Part shown: positions 18,785 through 33,649 of the stretch, in pieces
Numbering within the stretch: the stretch's first letter is position 1
How the letters are laid out: every line of letters starts with the position of its first letter
Assembly (NCBI RefSeq): GCF_023487995.1
Contig: NZ_JAMFKN010000001.1
Location: 186,001 to 250,000 of the forward strand
Length of the DNA stretch: 64,000 nucleotides
Origin: Thermohalobaculum sediminis
GTDB lineage: Bacteria; Pseudomonadota; Alphaproteobacteria; Rhodobacterales; Rhodobacteraceae
Reading direction: 5' to 3'
Notes under the pieces: model-generated
What the model was told of the DNA's origin: nothing
Database searches by the model: none
What the model saw: only the letters and a program-made list of their open reading frames with translations
Translations under genes and position numbers: made by a program

Positions 18785-19783
18785 ATGGCTAGTCCCAGAA
18801 CACGGCGGAAATCGAACAGCCCCTCTCCCGAGGAGATGCTGGGCATGTATCGCGACATGCTGCTGATCCGCCGCTTCGAGGAGAAGGCGGGGCAGCTTTA
18901 CGGCATGGGCCTGATCGGCGGGTTCTGCCACCTCTACATCGGGCAGGAGGCGGTCGTCGTCGGCCTGCAGGGCGCGGGCAAGAAGGGCGACCAGGTGGTC
19001 ACCTCGTACCGCGACCACGGGCACATGCTGGCCGCCGGGATGGACGCCAAGGGGGTGATGGCCGAGCTCACCGGGCGCGAGGGCGGCTATTCCAAGGGCA
19101 AGGGCGGCTCGATGCACATGTTCTCGAAGGAGGCCGAGTTCTACGGCGGCCACGGGATCGTGGGCGCGCAGGTGCCGATCGGCGCGGGGCTCGCCTTCTC
19201 CAACAAGTATCGCGGCTCGGACCAGGTCTCGCTGACCTATTTCGGCGACGGCGCGGCCAACCAGGGCCAGATCTACGAGACCTTCAACATGGCCGCGCTG
19301 TGGAAGCTGCCGGTCATCTTCGTGGTCGAGAACAACCAGTACGCCATGGGCACGGCGCAGAAGCGCTCGACCTCGACCCCCGCGCTCTACACCCGTGGCG
19401 AGGCCTTCGGCATCAAGGGCGAGGAAGTCGACGGCATGGACGTGCTGGCCGTGCGAGAGGCGGGCGCGCGCGCGCTCGAGCACTGCCGTTCTGGCAAGGG
19501 GCCCTACATCCTCGAGATGAAGACCTACCGCTATCGCGGCCACTCGATGTCCGACCCGGCGAAATACCGCACCCGTGAGGAGGTCTCGAAGATGCGCGAG
19601 ACGCGCGACCCGATCGAGGCGCTGCGCAAGGTGCTGCTGGAGCAGGGCGTCGCCGATGACGACAAGCTCAAGGAAATCGACAAGGACGTGAAGGCCGAGG
19701 TCAACGAGTCCGCGAAGTTCGCGCAGGAGAGCCCGGAGCCCGCGCTCGACGAACTCTGGACCGACATCTACGCCGACGCCTGA
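18785..19783 (+). CDS. pdhA: Pyruvate dehydrogenase E1 component, alpha subunit
   Basis: The alpha subunit of the heterotetrameric thiamine-diphosphate E1, which decarboxylates pyruvate and acetylates the lipoyl group of E2. The 332-residue protein shows the TPP/Mg motif [15 protein letters not shown], the phosphorylation-loop-like region [19 protein letters not shown], and the N-terminal [18 protein letters not shown] of E1-alpha. CGGAGG precedes the ATG. It opens a pdhA-pdhB-pdhC operon, with 17 bases before pdhB. No lpd (E3) gene follows, so E3 is encoded elsewhere. Confidence 0.97.
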   Translation: MASPRTRRKSNSPSPEEMLGMYRDMLLIRRFEEKAGQLYGMGLIGGFCHLYIGQEAVVVGLQGAGKKGDQVVTSYRDHGHMLAAGMDAKGVMAELTGREGGYSKGKGGSMHMFSKEAEFYGGHGIVGAQVPIGAGLAFSNKYRGSDQVSLTYFGDGAANQGQIYETFNMAALWKLPVIFVVENNQYAMGTAQKRSTSTPALYTRGEAFGIKGEEVDGMDVLAVREAGARALEHCRSGKGPYILEMKTYRYRGHSMSDPAKYRTREEVSKMRETRDPIEALRKVLLEQGVADDDKLKEIDKDVKAEVNESAKFAQESPEPALDELWTDIYADA

Positions 19784-19800
19784 GCGGGAGGGGACACCAC

Positions 19801-21174
<1,374 letters not shown>

Positions 21175-21184
21175 GGGGGCGACC

Positions 21185-22504
21185 ATGACCATCGATATCC
21201 TGATGCCCGCCCTCTCGCCGACGATGGAAGAGGGCAAGCTCGCCAAGTGGAACGTCAAGGAGGGGGACAGCGTCGCCTCGGGCGACGTGATCGCCGAGAT
21301 CGAGACCGACAAGGCGACCATGGAGGTCGAAGCCGTCGACGAGGGCGTGGTCAGCAAGATTCTCGTCGCCGAGGGCACCGAGGGCGTGAAGGTCAACGAG
21401 GTGATCGCCGTCCTGCTGGAGGAAGGCGAGGACGCGTCAAGCATCGGCGCGGGCGGCGCCCCGGCCACGACGTCCGGGGACGGCGCGGCAGCGAAGTCGA
21501 ACGGCGCGGGCAAACCCGAGCCCGTGGCCCCGGCCGCCCCGGCACCCGCACCCGCACCCGCGGCGCCCGTGGCGGCGGATGGCGGGCGGATCTTCGCCTC
21601 GCCCCTTGCCCGCCGGATCGCGGCGGAGAAGGGGCTCGACCTTGCCGCCATCAAGGGCTCGGGCCCGCATGGCCGGATCGTGAAGGCCGATGTCGAGGCC
21701 GCGAAGCCTGGCGCCAAGCCTGCGGCCGAGGCGCCGAAGGCCGCGCCCGCCCCTGCACCCACGGCGATGCCCGCGGGACCGGCGGCCGAGGCGGTCAAGA
21801 AGATCTACGCCGACCGCGCCTACACGGAAGTCACGCTCGACGGCATGCGCAAGGTGATCGCCGCGCGCCTGACCGAGGCCAAGCAGACCATCCCGCATTT
21901 CTACCTGCGCCGCGACATCGAGCTTGATGCCCTGCTGAAGCTGCGCGGTCAGATGAACGCCAAGGGCGAGAAGCGCGGCATCAAGCTCTCGGTCAACGAC
22001 TACGTCATCAAGGCCTGTGCGCTCGCGCTGCAGCAGGTTCCGGGCTGCAACGCAGCCTGGGCGGGTGACCGGGTGCTGCAGTTCAAGGCATCCGACGTGG
22101 CGGTCGCCGTGGCGATCGAGGGCGGGCTGTTCACGCCCATCATCCGCGATGCCGAGGCGAAATCGCTCTCGGCCATCTCGGCCGAGATGAAGGATCTCGC
22201 CGCCCGGGCGCGGGACCGCAAGCTGGCGCCGCAGGAATATCAGGGCGGGGCGTTCGCGATCTCGAATCTCGGCATGTTCGGGATCGACAATTTCGACGCG
22301 GTGATCAACCCGCCGCACGCCTCGATCCTCGCGGTCGGCGCGGGCGTCCAGAAGCCGGTGGTGAAGGATGGGGCACTGGCGGTGGCGACCGTGATGTCGG
22401 TCACCCTGTCGGTCGACCACCGGGTCATCGACGGCGCGCTGGGGGCGCAGTTCCTCGACGCGGTGAAAGCCTATCTCGAGGACCCGATGTCGATGCTGAT
22501 GTGA
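21185..22504 (+). CDS. pdhC: Dihydrolipoyllysine acetyltransferase, E2 of pyruvate dehydrogenase
   Basis: E2 forms the core of the pyruvate dehydrogenase complex and moves acetyl groups from lipoyl-lysine to CoA. The 439-residue chain has one lipoyl domain ([10 protein letters not shown]), an Ala/Pro-rich linker, and a peripheral subunit-binding domain ([20 protein letters not shown]). After a second linker comes the acyltransferase domain, with the active-site motif [12 protein letters not shown] near the C-terminus. It is the last gene of the pdh operon and ends at a strong terminator. The C-terminal LEDPMSMLM is typical of the family. Confidence 0.97.
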   Translation: MTIDILMPALSPTMEEGKLAKWNVKEGDSVASGDVIAEIETDKATMEVEAVDEGVVSKILVAEGTEGVKVNEVIAVLLEEGEDASSIGAGGAPATTSGDGAAAKSNGAGKPEPVAPAAPAPAPAPAAPVAADGGRIFASPLARRIAAEKGLDLAAIKGSGPHGRIVKADVEAAKPGAKPAAEAPKAAPAPAPTAMPAGPAAEAVKKIYADRAYTEVTLDGMRKVIAARLTEAKQTIPHFYLRRDIELDALLKLRGQMNAKGEKRGIKLSVNDYVIKACALALQQVPGCNAAWAGDRVLQFKASDVAVAVAIEGGLFTPIIRDAEAKSLSAISAEMKDLAARARDRKLAPQEYQGGAFAISNLGMFGIDNFDAVINPPHASILAVGAGVQKPVVKDGALAVATVMSVTLSVDHRVIDGALGAQFLDAVKAYLEDPMSMLM

Positions 22505-22526
22505 GCATCCGCGAGGCGGGACCATG

Positions 22527-22558
22527 AAAAGGGCGGCCCTCGGGCCGCCCTTTTCCAT
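22527..22558. terminator. Bidirectional terminator between pdhC and the EF-hand gene
   Basis: A 13-bp arm AAAAGGGCGGCCC pairs with GGGCCGCCCTTTT around a TC centre. Because A-tract and T-tract flank the GC stem symmetrically, it can end transcription of both the rightward pdhC and the leftward EF-hand gene. Confidence 0.9.
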
Positions 22559-22575
22559 TTCGTCCCGGATCGGGG

Positions 22576-23145
22576 TCAGGGCTTCTGCTGCATCCCGCCG
22601 CCCATGCCCATCCCCTTGCCCTTGCCCTTGCCGCCGTGACCCATGCCGCGGCCACCGGCGTCGTCCAGGCTGATCGCTCCGTCGCCGTTGCGGTCGCGCA
22701 GGATCACCATGTGGCGATAAGACTTGCCGAATTCGGCGGCGGTCACCTTGCCGTCGCCATCGTCGTCGTGGCCCTGGAAGCGGTCGACCATGTGCTCGCG
22801 CATCGCGTCAAGCCAAAGCGCCTCGTATTCCGCCAATGTCAGCATGCCGTCGCCGTCCTTGTCGAAGTACTTGAGCCGGTCGGCGCGGAACGCATCGACC
22901 TCGGCCTGGGTGACCTTGCCGTCGCCATCGGCGTCGTAGGTCTCGATCAGGTCGAGGATGCCGGACTTGCCGCCCTGCCGGCCATGCATGCCGCCATGGC
23001 CCCCGCCCCCGTCGCCGCCATGCATCATCATGCCGCCATGCTGGCGCCCCGAACCCCCGCCGCTTCCCCCCTCGGCGAGAGCCGCGAGCGGAATGATGGC
23101 GGCGACGGCGAGCGCGCCGCCCGCTGCGAGGAAGATCTTTTTCAT
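22576..23145 (-). CDS. Secreted EF-hand calcium-binding protein
   Basis: A 189-residue exported protein with four canonical EF-hand loops: DADGDGKVTQAE, DKDGDGMLTLAE, DDDGDGKVTAAE and DRNGDGAISLDD. The first three have the full ligand pattern; the fourth ends in Asp rather than Glu. A signal peptide (MKKIFLAAGGALAVAAIIPL) fixes the ATG at 23145, preceded by GGAGACAGG. The mature N-terminus is a Gly/His/Met-rich linker and the C-terminus is a Gly/Lys/Met-rich tail, both probably disordered. The role may be calcium buffering or metal-dependent envelope binding, but no partner is shown by the neighbours. It converges with pdhC. Confidence 0.88.
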   Translation of the reverse strand: MKKIFLAAGGALAVAAIIPLAALAEGGSGGGSGRQHGGMMMHGGDGGGGHGGMHGRQGGKSGILDLIETYDADGDGKVTQAEVDAFRADRLKYFDKDGDGMLTLAEYEALWLDAMREHMVDRFQGHDDDGDGKVTAAEFGKSYRHMVILRDRNGDGAISLDDAGGRGMGHGGKGKGKGMGMGGGMQQKP

Positions 23146-23245
23146 GGTCCTGTCTCCGTTGCGGTCACATGTCAGCGTGATACGCGCGAGGCGCCCGACT
23201 CCGTTGCGGCCGGGCATCCGGGAGCACAGTCTGCGACGCGCCGCC

Positions 23246-25921
23246 TCAGCCGGCAAGGACCCGCTCGGCCGCCTCGACCGCGGCCTGCGCCTTCGCCCCC
23301 TCGGGACCGCCGCCTTGCGCCAAGTCGGGTCGTCCGCCGCCGCCCTTGCCACCCACCGCCTCGACTGCGGCGCGCACGAGATCGACGGCCGAGACGCGCG
23401 AGGTCAGATCCTCGGTCACGCCCGCGGCAACCGCGGCCTTGCCGTCGGTGTCGGCGACCAAGACGACCACGCCCGAGCCGAGCCGGCTCTTGTGCTCGTC
23501 GATCAGCCCGCGCAGGTCCTTGGGGTTGATGCCCGAGAGCACCTGGCCGAGGAAGCGAACGCCCCCGACCTCGCGGGCCTCGGGCCCCGCGGCGCCACCA
23601 CCGCCGAGCGCGATCCGGCGCTTGAGCGCCGCGATCTCGGCCTCCATGGCGCGGCGCTCGTCGATCAGCGCACGGACACGCTCGCCAATCTCCTCCGGTC
23701 GCGCCCTGAGGGCGGATGCGGCCTCGCCAAGCCGTTGGCCCTGTGCGCTCATGTGCTCGAGCGCCGCCTCGCCGGTCAGCGCCTCGACCCGGCGGATGCC
23801 GGCGGCCGAGGCTGCCTCGGCCGTGACCACGAACATGCCGATCTCGCCGGTGCGCGCGACATGGGTGCCGCCGCAGAGCTCGAGCGAATAGGTGCGGCCG
23901 GCCGGACCCGCCTCGCCCTCGGGCCGCGCGCCCATCGAGACCACGCGCACCTCGTCGCCATACTTCTCGCCGAACAGCGCCCGGGCGCCCTGCCCGACCG
24001 CCTCGTCGGGCGTCATGATCCGGGTCACGACCTCGGCGTTCTGGCGGATATAGGCGTTGACCTCGCGCTCGACGCGGCGAATCTCGTCAGGCGCCATCGC
24101 CTTGGTGTGGGCGAAGTCGAAGCGCAGCCGGTCGGGCGCGACGAGGCTGCCGCGCTGGGCAACGTGGTCGCCAAGGGCGCCACGCAGCGCCTCGTGCAGC
24201 AGGTGGGTGGCGGAATGGTTGGCGCGGATTGCCGCGCGGCGCGCGCTGGCGACGGTGAGCTCGGCCGCCTCGCCCTGCACGATCTCGCCCGCCTCGATGA
24301 CGCCGAGATGCACGAAGAGATCGCCCGCGCGCTTCTTCACGTCGGTAACGCGCACGCGCCCGGTGCGGGTCGCGATCAGGCCCGCGTCTCCCACCTGGCC
24401 GCCCGACTCGGCGTAGAACGGGGTCTGGTTCATGACGACGAGGACCGGGGTTCCCTCGCCCTGCGCGCTGGTCAGCCGCTCGGGCCGGGCGCCGCCCGAG
24501 ACGATGGCGCGGACGACACCCTCGGCGCTCTCGGTGTCGTAGCCGAGGAACTCGGTCGCGCCGATCTCCTCGCGCAGGTCGAACCAGAGGCCCTCCTCCG
24601 CCGCCTCGCCCGAGCCCGCCCAGGCGGCGCGCGCCTTGGCCTTCTGCTCGGCCATCGCCTTGTCGAAGCCCGCGGTGTCGACCGTGCGGCCCTTCTCGCG
24701 CAGCGCGTCCTGCGTGAGATCGAGCGGGAAGCCGAAGGTGTCGTAGAGCTTGAAAGCCGTCTCGCCCGGCAGCGGCGCCCCCGCGGGCAGCGCGGCGAGC
24801 TCGTCCTCGAGCAGGCCGAGACCGCGGTCGAGGGTGCGGCGGAAGCGGTGCTCCTCGAGCTCGAGCGTCTCGGCGATCAGCGCCTGCGCGCGGCCGAGCT
24901 CGGGGAAGGCCTGTCCCATCTGGCGCACCAACTCCGGGACGAGGCGATGCATGACAGGGCGGTCGGCCCCCAGCAGATGCGCGTGGCGCATCGCGCGGCG
25001 CATGATCCGGCGCAGGACGTAGCCGCGCCCCTCGTTCGAGGGCAGCACGCCGTCGGCGATCAGGAACGAGGTCGAGCGCAGGTGGTCGGCAATCACCCGG
25101 TGGTGCACACGCGCGTCCGGCCGGTCGGGATCGATGCCGGTCGCATGGGCCGAGGCCTCGATCAGCGCGCGCATGAGGTCCGTGTCGTAGTTGTCGTGCT
25201 TGCCCTGCAGCACGGCGCCCACGCGCTCGAGTCCCATGCCGGTGTCAATCGAGGGTCTCGGCAGGCTCTCGCGCCGCCCGTCCTCGAACTGCTCGAACTG
25301 CATGAACACGAGGTTCCAGATCTCGATGAAGCGGTCACCGTCCTCGTCGGGACTTCCGGGAGGGCCGCCGGCGATCTGGGGGCCGTGGTCGTAGAAGATC
25401 TCGGAGCACGGGCCGCAGGGACCGGTCGGCCCCATCGACCAGAAGTTGTCCGATGTGGCTATGCGGATGATGCGCTCGTCCGGCAGCCCCGCGTATTTCT
25501 TCCAGATCCCCGCGGCCTCGTCGTCGTCGTGGTAGACGGTGACCAGCAGGCGATCCTTCGCGAGGCCGAACTCCTTGGTAATCAAGTCCCAGGCGAGCGG
25601 GATCGCCAGCTCCTTGAAGTAGTCGCCGAACGAGAAATTCCCCAGCATCTCGAAGAACGTGTGATGCCGCGCGGTGTAGCCGACATTGTCGAGATCGTTG
25701 TGCTTGCCGCCCGCGCGCACGCATTTCTGGCTGGTCACGGCGCGAACGTAATCGCGGTGCTCGAGCCCGGTGAAGACGTTCTTGAACTGCACCATCCCGG
25801 CGTTCGTGAACATCAGCGTAGGGTCGTTGCGCGGCACGAGCGGCGACGAGGCGACGATCTCGTGCCCGTGCTTCGCGAAATAGTCGAGGAAGGTCGAGCG
25901 GATCTCGTTGAGCGACGCCAT
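23246..25921 (-). CDS. alaS: Alanyl-tRNA synthetase
   Basis: AlaS charges tRNA-Ala and edits misacylated Ser/Gly. The 891-residue length is normal. The catalytic domain starts [15 protein letters not shown] with class II motifs ([33 protein letters not shown]). The editing domain carries the zinc ligands HSATHLLH and CGGTH, and the C-terminal DHHA1 domain is Gly-rich ([13 protein letters not shown]). It is downstream of recA in the same direction, 315 bases away. The recA-alaS order is conserved in Rhodobacterales. The 100 bases to the EF-hand gene carry no obvious terminator. Confidence 0.98.
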   Translation of the reverse strand: MASLNEIRSTFLDYFAKHGHEIVASSPLVPRNDPTLMFTNAGMVQFKNVFTGLEHRDYVRAVTSQKCVRAGGKHNDLDNVGYTARHHTFFEMLGNFSFGDYFKELAIPLAWDLITKEFGLAKDRLLVTVYHDDDEAAGIWKKYAGLPDERIIRIATSDNFWSMGPTGPCGPCSEIFYDHGPQIAGGPPGSPDEDGDRFIEIWNLVFMQFEQFEDGRRESLPRPSIDTGMGLERVGAVLQGKHDNYDTDLMRALIEASAHATGIDPDRPDARVHHRVIADHLRSTSFLIADGVLPSNEGRGYVLRRIMRRAMRHAHLLGADRPVMHRLVPELVRQMGQAFPELGRAQALIAETLELEEHRFRRTLDRGLGLLEDELAALPAGAPLPGETAFKLYDTFGFPLDLTQDALREKGRTVDTAGFDKAMAEQKAKARAAWAGSGEAAEEGLWFDLREEIGATEFLGYDTESAEGVVRAIVSGGARPERLTSAQGEGTPVLVVMNQTPFYAESGGQVGDAGLIATRTGRVRVTDVKKRAGDLFVHLGVIEAGEIVQGEAAELTVASARRAAIRANHSATHLLHEALRGALGDHVAQRGSLVAPDRLRFDFAHTKAMAPDEIRRVEREVNAYIRQNAEVVTRIMTPDEAVGQGARALFGEKYGDEVRVVSMGARPEGEAGPAGRTYSLELCGGTHVARTGEIGMFVVTAEAASAAGIRRVEALTGEAALEHMSAQGQRLGEAASALRARPEEIGERVRALIDERRAMEAEIAALKRRIALGGGGAAGPEAREVGGVRFLGQVLSGINPKDLRGLIDEHKSRLGSGVVVLVADTDGKAAVAAGVTEDLTSRVSAVDLVRAAVEAVGGKGGGGRPDLAQGGGPEGAKAQAAVEAAERVLAG

Positions 25922-26236
25922 GGCTGCACCAGTCTGCGAAGGGGCTTTTCAGAGGCGTTCTCTTATCGCGCGCCCGGACGGGTGTCCATGCCGCGCGGGG
26001 ATCGGCCTTCCCCCGCGCGCGGCCGCACCGTGCCAAATGGAGGGAGGCTTGACGCGGCCTCGTTGGCGACATCCGCGCAACGCCCCGGGCGGGCCAGCCT
26101 GCCCGACCCGGTGGACCCGGAGCCGCGCAGGCACGCCCGCCGCGCCTGGAGCACAGCGGTGCCGCGAGCATCGTTGCGCGGCGCCGTGTGGGAGATGCGC
26201 TTGGGCGATCTCGCCGCGGGCCGGCGTCAGGAGGCT
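25922..26236. other. recA-alaS intergenic region, 315 bases
   Basis: No gene is supported here; both short open frames are Arg/Pro-rich. It contains a GC-rich inverted repeat (CGCGCGGGG at 25992-26000 and CCCCGCGCG at 26011-26019, 10-base loop), about 75 bases before the alaS start on the transcribed strand. It could be a recA terminator without a U-tract or part of an alaS leader. No clear promoter was recognised. Confidence 0.5.
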
Positions 26237-27295
<1,059 letters not shown>

Positions 27296-27346
27296 TCCGG
27301 TGCACCCCTTATTCCACATCACCCCCGGGCGCGCAATTTGCCCGAT

Positions 27347-27361
27347 GTTCTGCGGATGTTC
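27347..27361. promoter_or_regulatory. LexA (SOS) box proximal to recA
   Basis: GTTCTGCGGATGTTC is an exact match to the alphaproteobacterial LexA site GTTC-N7-GTTC. It lies 52 bases upstream of the recA start, a normal promoter position, so SOS control of recA is expected. Confidence 0.85.
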
Positions 27362-27421
27362 ACACAAAGACCGGGACAAAGGAAGAACAAATTCCTGTCC
27401 TGCCCGCGCCAGTTGAGGGCG

Positions 27422-27436
27422 GAACGGTTGACGAAC
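27422..27436. promoter_or_regulatory. Second candidate LexA box distal to recA
   Basis: GAACGGTTGACGAAC is GAAC-N7-GAAC, the reverse complement of the LexA consensus, 127 bases upstream of recA. It also forms part of an inverted repeat, AACGGTT-GACG-AACCGTT, just past the cckA stop codon. Whether LexA binds it is untested; it may instead be a weak terminator stem for cckA. Confidence 0.5.
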
Positions 27437-27438
27437 CG

Positions 27439-29814
27439 TTAATCGCGGGGGGCATGCGGATGGGGCTCGCGAGATGGAGCAGCCCGCTCGGCAAGCACCT
27501 CCTTCACCTTCGCGGTCAGCTCGGCGATCGTGAACGGCTTGGCGAGGAAGGCGTAATCCGGGTCGTCCATCGACCTGCGAAAGGCTTCCTCGGCATAGCC
27601 GGAGATGAACAGCACCCGCAGCCCCGGCCGGATGGCCCGCGCCCCGGCTGCGAAGCTGGGGCCGTCCATGCCCGGCATCATCACGTCCGAGACCACGAGG
27701 TCGATCGGATGGTCCGGCTGGGCGACCAGCGCCAGTGCATCGCGCGCCGAATCGACCGCCGTCACGCGGTAGCCACGCAGGGTCAGCGCCCGCGCCGCCA
27801 CCGAGCGGACCGAGGCCTCGTCCTCGACCAGAAGTACCGCCCCCTGCCCCGTCAGGTCAGGCTTCGCGACGGCCGGCTCGGGCGCCGGAGCCTCGGCGCC
27901 GGCATCGGCCTGCGGCAGCAGGATCCGGAAGCAGGCACCGCCCTCGGCGCGGTTCTCGGCGAAGACGAAACCGCCCGACTGCTTGACGATGCCGTAGACG
28001 GTCGAGAGGCCGAGCCCGGTCCCCTCGCCCTGGGGCTTGGTGGTGAAGAAGGGGTCGAAGACCTTGCCGATCACGCTCTCCTCGATCCCGGTGCCCTCGT
28101 CGGCGACGGCAAGTTCGACATAGGCGCCGCGGGGGATCACGGTGTCCTGACGGGCCTCGTCGAGAAAGAAATCGCGCCGCCGCGTCGAAATCGTGACCGT
28201 GCCGCCCGAAGGCATCGCGTCCCGGGCATTCACCACGAGGTTCATCAGCGCCTGTTCGACCTGCTGCCGATCGGCCCGGACATGGCAGGCATCGCCATCG
28301 CGCGCATGGTCGAGCGCAAGATGCACACGGTCGCCGATCAGGCGCACCAGCAGGTAGAGCGTGTCGGACACCACCTCGCGCAGCGAGATGAGCGCGGGAT
28401 TGAGCGTCTGCTTGCGCGAGAAGGCCAGGAGCTGGCGCACCAACGCCGCCGCGCGGTTGGCGTTCTGCTTGATCTGGTTGAGATCGGCATAATCGGGCTG
28501 GCTGGCATCGCGCCCCATCAGCAGCAGGTCGCAGTGCCCGTTAATCGCGGTGAGGAGGTTGTTGAAGTCATGCGCCACCCCGCCGGCGAGCTTGCCCACC
28601 GCTTCCATCTTCTGGCTCTGGGCGAACTTGTCCTCGAGCTGGCGCAGCTCGCTCGCATCGGTCAGCACCGCGAGCAGCATCGGGGCGCCGTCGATGTCGC
28701 TGCGGATCAGCGAGATCTGCGCGAAGGTCTCCCCCTCCGGGCCGCGCAGCGCCACCATCTCGACCGTCGATTGGAGCCCGCCGATCATCGCCTCGTCGAC
28801 GAGGCTCGCGAACGGGCGCCCCCGCAGCGACACGAGCCCGGCGAGGTCGCATCCGGGCGGGATGTCGCCGCCAAGCATCCGCCGTGCCGCCTCGTTGAGC
28901 CAGACGACGCGGCCTTCGGGGGTGATCTGCAGCACTGCGACGGGGATGCGCTCGAGCCCGACGCTGGAGCCCCGGCGCGCCGATTCCTCGTTGCCCAGTT
29001 CGAACAGGAAGAGGTCGGTCGGAGGAGCGATCCCGTCGGCCGAGGCACCGCCGCCCGGCGTCACGACGAAGGCGCGCATCAGCCGGTAGCTGCCATCGGC
29101 GTGCGGCAGGAGGAAGCGCCCGGCGCGCGGCAGTCCTTCGGCCATCAGGGGCGCGATCGCCCGGCGCGGGTCGGGCCCGAAGATCGCCCGGAACCGCAGG
29201 TTCGTGGCGAGGATCCGGTCGCCCTGCAGCACGGCGTGGCAGAAGGGCGCCGTCTCGTAGCGCCCCGCGATCGAGGCGGGCATGACATTCGCGAGCGTCT
29301 CGGGCGCAACCAGGGTCCAGACCACCGCGCCCGGTCCGGCACGGCTGGCGACGAGATAGCGCAGCGCCCCGCCGTCACGGGCGCGCACCTCCTCGAATGC
29401 GAAGCCGATCGAGGCCGCGCCGCGGGCGAGGCGGTAGATCATGCGCGCGTCGGTCTCGACCGCCGCGCCCAGCATCCCCTCGACCCGCCGCGCGCCGGAT
29501 GGCGCGATCCGCGCCATCGCGCGATTCGCGCCGATCACCTGGCCGCCGATCTGGGCAAGCACGGCCGGCTCGTCGGTGTCCGGCAGGCCATCGGGCAGGC
29601 CCGCCGGCCGCGCCGCGAGCCCCGCGACCGCAAGGCCCACCAGCGCCGTGATGAGCCCGATCCCACCGGTCATCATCGCAAGGCGCAGGATCGGCGTGCC
29701 GCCATCGGCGCTCCAGGTCCAGCCGATCGCCCAGAGCAGCGCGATTAGCAGGATGCCAAGGCCTGCGACGCCGAGTTCCGGCTGCATGCGCAGGATGCGG
29801 AAGGGCTGTGCCAT
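27439..29814 (-). CDS. cckA: Hybrid histidine kinase CckA
   Basis: CckA is the membrane-bound hybrid kinase that feeds phosphate through ChpT to CtrA; in Rhodobacterales this pathway also governs GTA release and motility. The 791-residue protein has two N-terminal membrane helices ([20 protein letters not shown] and a second near residue 60). PAS-like regions follow, then a HisKA domain with phospho-acceptor H415 in [11 protein letters not shown], an HATPase domain ([18 protein letters not shown]) and a receiver with D710 in [19 protein letters not shown] before the ATG at 29814 decides the start. It lies upstream of recA in the same direction. Confidence 0.95.
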   Translation of the reverse strand: MAQPFRILRMQPELGVAGLGILLIALLWAIGWTWSADGGTPILRLAMMTGGIGLITALVGLAVAGLAARPAGLPDGLPDTDEPAVLAQIGGQVIGANRAMARIAPSGARRVEGMLGAAVETDARMIYRLARGAASIGFAFEEVRARDGGALRYLVASRAGPGAVVWTLVAPETLANVMPASIAGRYETAPFCHAVLQGDRILATNLRFRAIFGPDPRRAIAPLMAEGLPRAGRFLLPHADGSYRLMRAFVVTPGGGASADGIAPPTDLFLFELGNEESARRGSSVGLERIPVAVLQITPEGRVVWLNEAARRMLGGDIPPGCDLAGLVSLRGRPFASLVDEAMIGGLQSTVEMVALRGPEGETFAQISLIRSDIDGAPMLLAVLTDASELRQLEDKFAQSQKMEAVGKLAGGVAHDFNNLLTAINGHCDLLLMGRDASQPDYADLNQIKQNANRAAALVRQLLAFSRKQTLNPALISLREVVSDTLYLLVRLIGDRVHLALDHARDGDACHVRADRQQVEQALMNLVVNARDAMPSGGTVTISTRRRDFFLDEARQDTVIPRGAYVELAVADEGTGIEESVIGKVFDPFFTTKPQGEGTGLGLSTVYGIVKQSGGFVFAENRAEGGACFRILLPQADAGAEAPAPEPAVAKPDLTGQGAVLLVEDEASVRSVAARALTLRGYRVTAVDSARDALALVAQPDHPIDLVVSDVMMPGMDGPSFAAGARAIRPGLRVLFISGYAEEAFRRSMDDPDYAFLAKPFTIAELTAKVKEVLAERAAPSREPHPHAPRD

Positions 29815-29900
29815 GACCTCCTCGGACGCGCTGGGAAGCGTTGCGCCCCCGAGAGTTGTCGCGCGAAAGCGCTTAATCAATCGTTATCGCGCGCGGCAGC

Positions 29901-31078
29901 TCAGGCGCGTCGCAGGATGGCGGCGAAGAACCCGTCACCCGCATCTTCGCCGGGCAGGAGCGCGAGCGGCGCGCCCTCGAGGGTGAAACGCTTGTCGCGC
30001 GCAAGGAAGGCCGCAACGCGCGCGGCGTTCTCCTCCACAAGGATCGAGCACGTGGCATAGACCAGCCGCCCGCCCGGGCGCACGGCCCGCGCGGCGTCGT
30101 CGAGCACCTGGTCCTGCGTCGCAATGAGCGCATCGAGACGCTGCGGCGTCAGGCGCCATTTCGCATCGGGATTGCGCCGCCACGCGCCGCTGCCCGAGCA
30201 CGGCGCGTCGACGAAGACGAGATCGCAGGCACCGGCGACGGAGCCGGTGGCTCCGGGCGGGAGACACTCGACTGCCAGCCCTGCCCGCTCGGCGCGCGGC
30301 CTGAGCGCGCCCAGACGCGCGGCCGATATGTCATGGGCCACGAGCCGCCCGCGCCCCGCCATCGCGGCACCGAGCGCCAGCGTCTTGCCGCCCCCGCCGG
30401 CGCAGAAGTCCAGCACCGTCTCGCCCGGCTGCGGCGGCGAGATCGCCGCCACCGCCTGGCTCGCGGCGTCCTGGATCTCGACGAGGCCATCGAGATAGGC
30501 GCGGCTCCGCGCGACCCGGCGCGCCCCTTCGGTCACGCGCAGGCAGTCCGGGGCCAGCGGGCCGGGAACCGCGGCGATGCCCTCGGCCGCGAGCGCCGCA
30601 ACCGCCGCCGGCGGATCGGCCTTGAGCCGGTTCACGCGCAGATCGAGCGGCGCGCGGTGACGCAACGCCTCGAGCGCGGCGCGCGGCACGGCTTCGAGAT
30701 GCGGCATCAGCCAGTCGGGGAGGTCGAGGCGCACGGCCTCGGGCGCGGCGGCGAGATCGCGCGGCGCCTCGCAGGACGCCAGCGGCGCGGGTGCATGGCC
30801 CTCGCCGGTGAAGCGCGGCGCCGGGTCTCTGCCGTCGAGGCGCAGCGAGCCGATCAGCGCGGAACGCCCCGACGGCGTATCCGCCCCCGCGACCCAAGCG
30901 GTCGAGCGCAGCCGGCGCAGCGCGTCGTAGACAAGATCCGCGACCGCCTGCCGGTCACCCGACCCCGCGTACCGGCTCGCCCTGCCCCATGCCGCCAGCA
31001 GCCGATCGGCGCCGTCCCCGCCCGCCAGCCAGTCGTCGAGGATGGCGATCGCGGCGGCGACGCGGGCTCCGGGCGTCA

Positions 31079-31079
<1 letters not shown>
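29901..31079 (-). CDS. rsmB: RsmB/NOP-family RNA (cytosine-C5) methyltransferase
   Basis: A 392-residue m5C RNA methyltransferase, probably acting on 16S rRNA (C967 in E. coli numbering). The N-terminal helical NusB-like domain is present in short form, then the catalytic domain with SAM motif I DFCAGGGGKTLALG. The motif IV cysteine is in DAPCSGSGAWRRNPD and the motif VI cysteine in YATCSILVEEN, the two-cysteine arrangement of the family. Its start codon shares one base with the guaB stop (TGATG), so it is translationally coupled to guaB. The exact target nucleotide is inferred from family similarity. Confidence 0.9.
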
Positions 31080-32680
<1,601 letters not shown>

Positions 32681-32715
32681 CTAGAAGCCGCTCAACATGA
32701 GGGGGCAGACGGTCC

Positions 32716-33576
32716 ATGGCGCGGGTGGCGATCGGCGTTCCGGTCCTGAATGGCGGCGACATGCTGGCGGAGGCGCTGGAGTCGCTGCGCGCGCAGACGT
32801 TCACGGACTTCACCGTGCTGATCTCGGACAACGGCTCGACCGACCGGACGCCCGAGATCGCCGCCGGGTTCGCGGCGCGCAACCCGCGCTTCGTGCATCT
32901 GCGCCAGCCGCAGACGCTGCCGGTGGTGCAGAACTTCCGCCTGCTGGTCGACCAGGCCGAGGCGCCCCTGTTCATGTGGCGCGCGCATGACGACACCTCG
33001 GCCCCCGAATTCCTCGAGACACTGGTCCGCCTGTTCGATGCCGAGCCGGGGATCCGTCTCGCCGTCTGCAGCGTCGAGAGCCGCACCGCGAGCGGCGCTC
33101 AGTGCCAGCTCTGGCCGTATCGCAGCCGCAGCGCGGGGCTCGCAGGCACGCTCCGCGAGCTTTTCACCTGCCATCCGAGCTGGGTCTACGGTCTTTGGGA
33201 CCGGGGCTGCCTGATCGAGCGGCTCGACGCGGTCGCGCGCGGCTTCCCGCATGTCTGGGCCTGGGACCATGCCGTGCTGTTCCCGCTGATCCTCGACCAC
33301 GCCATCCGCGGCAGCGCGGAGACGGTCTTCCACCAGACCATCCGTCCGCGCGCGCCCAGCCGGGCGGCGCGCCAGCGCGTCTCCAGCGCGGCGGAACTGA
33401 CTGGCCTGCGGCGCGATTTCGCAAGATTCTGCGCCGCCGAGATCGCGGCGCGCGAGTGGAGCGTCGTCGACCGGGCGCTGCTGGCGCTTGCCATGCCATT
33501 CTATGTTGACCGGCGGGCCTATCCGCTCCGCAAGCTCATGCGCAGAAGGCTGGCCGAAGCCTTCGGAGGCCGATAG
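32716..33576 (+). CDS. Family 2 glycosyltransferase
   Basis: A 286-residue soluble GT-A glycosyltransferase. The N-terminal nucleotide-sugar fold is VAIGVPVLNGGDMLAEALES, with SDNGSTDRTPEIA typical of GT2 and a metal-binding acidic motif RAHDDTSAPEFL in place of the usual DXD. The C-terminal third is Arg/Ala-rich with no strong membrane helix. Donor and acceptor are unknown. It is followed after 73 bases by a GT61-family gene in the same direction, so the two may modify the same surface glycan. Confidence 0.85.
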   Translation: MARVAIGVPVLNGGDMLAEALESLRAQTFTDFTVLISDNGSTDRTPEIAAGFAARNPRFVHLRQPQTLPVVQNFRLLVDQAEAPLFMWRAHDDTSAPEFLETLVRLFDAEPGIRLAVCSVESRTASGAQCQLWPYRSRSAGLAGTLRELFTCHPSWVYGLWDRGCLIERLDAVARGFPHVWAWDHAVLFPLILDHAIRGSAETVFHQTIRPRAPSRAARQRVSSAAELTGLRRDFARFCAAEIAAREWSVVDRALLALAMPFYVDRRAYPLRKLMRRRLAEAFGGR

Positions 33577-33649
33577 CGCCCCGCCGGCAGGGCCCGGGCA
33601 CTGCCTAGATGCAGCTCGGTCACCGGCGAAGGGAAGGGGAGGCGAGACG

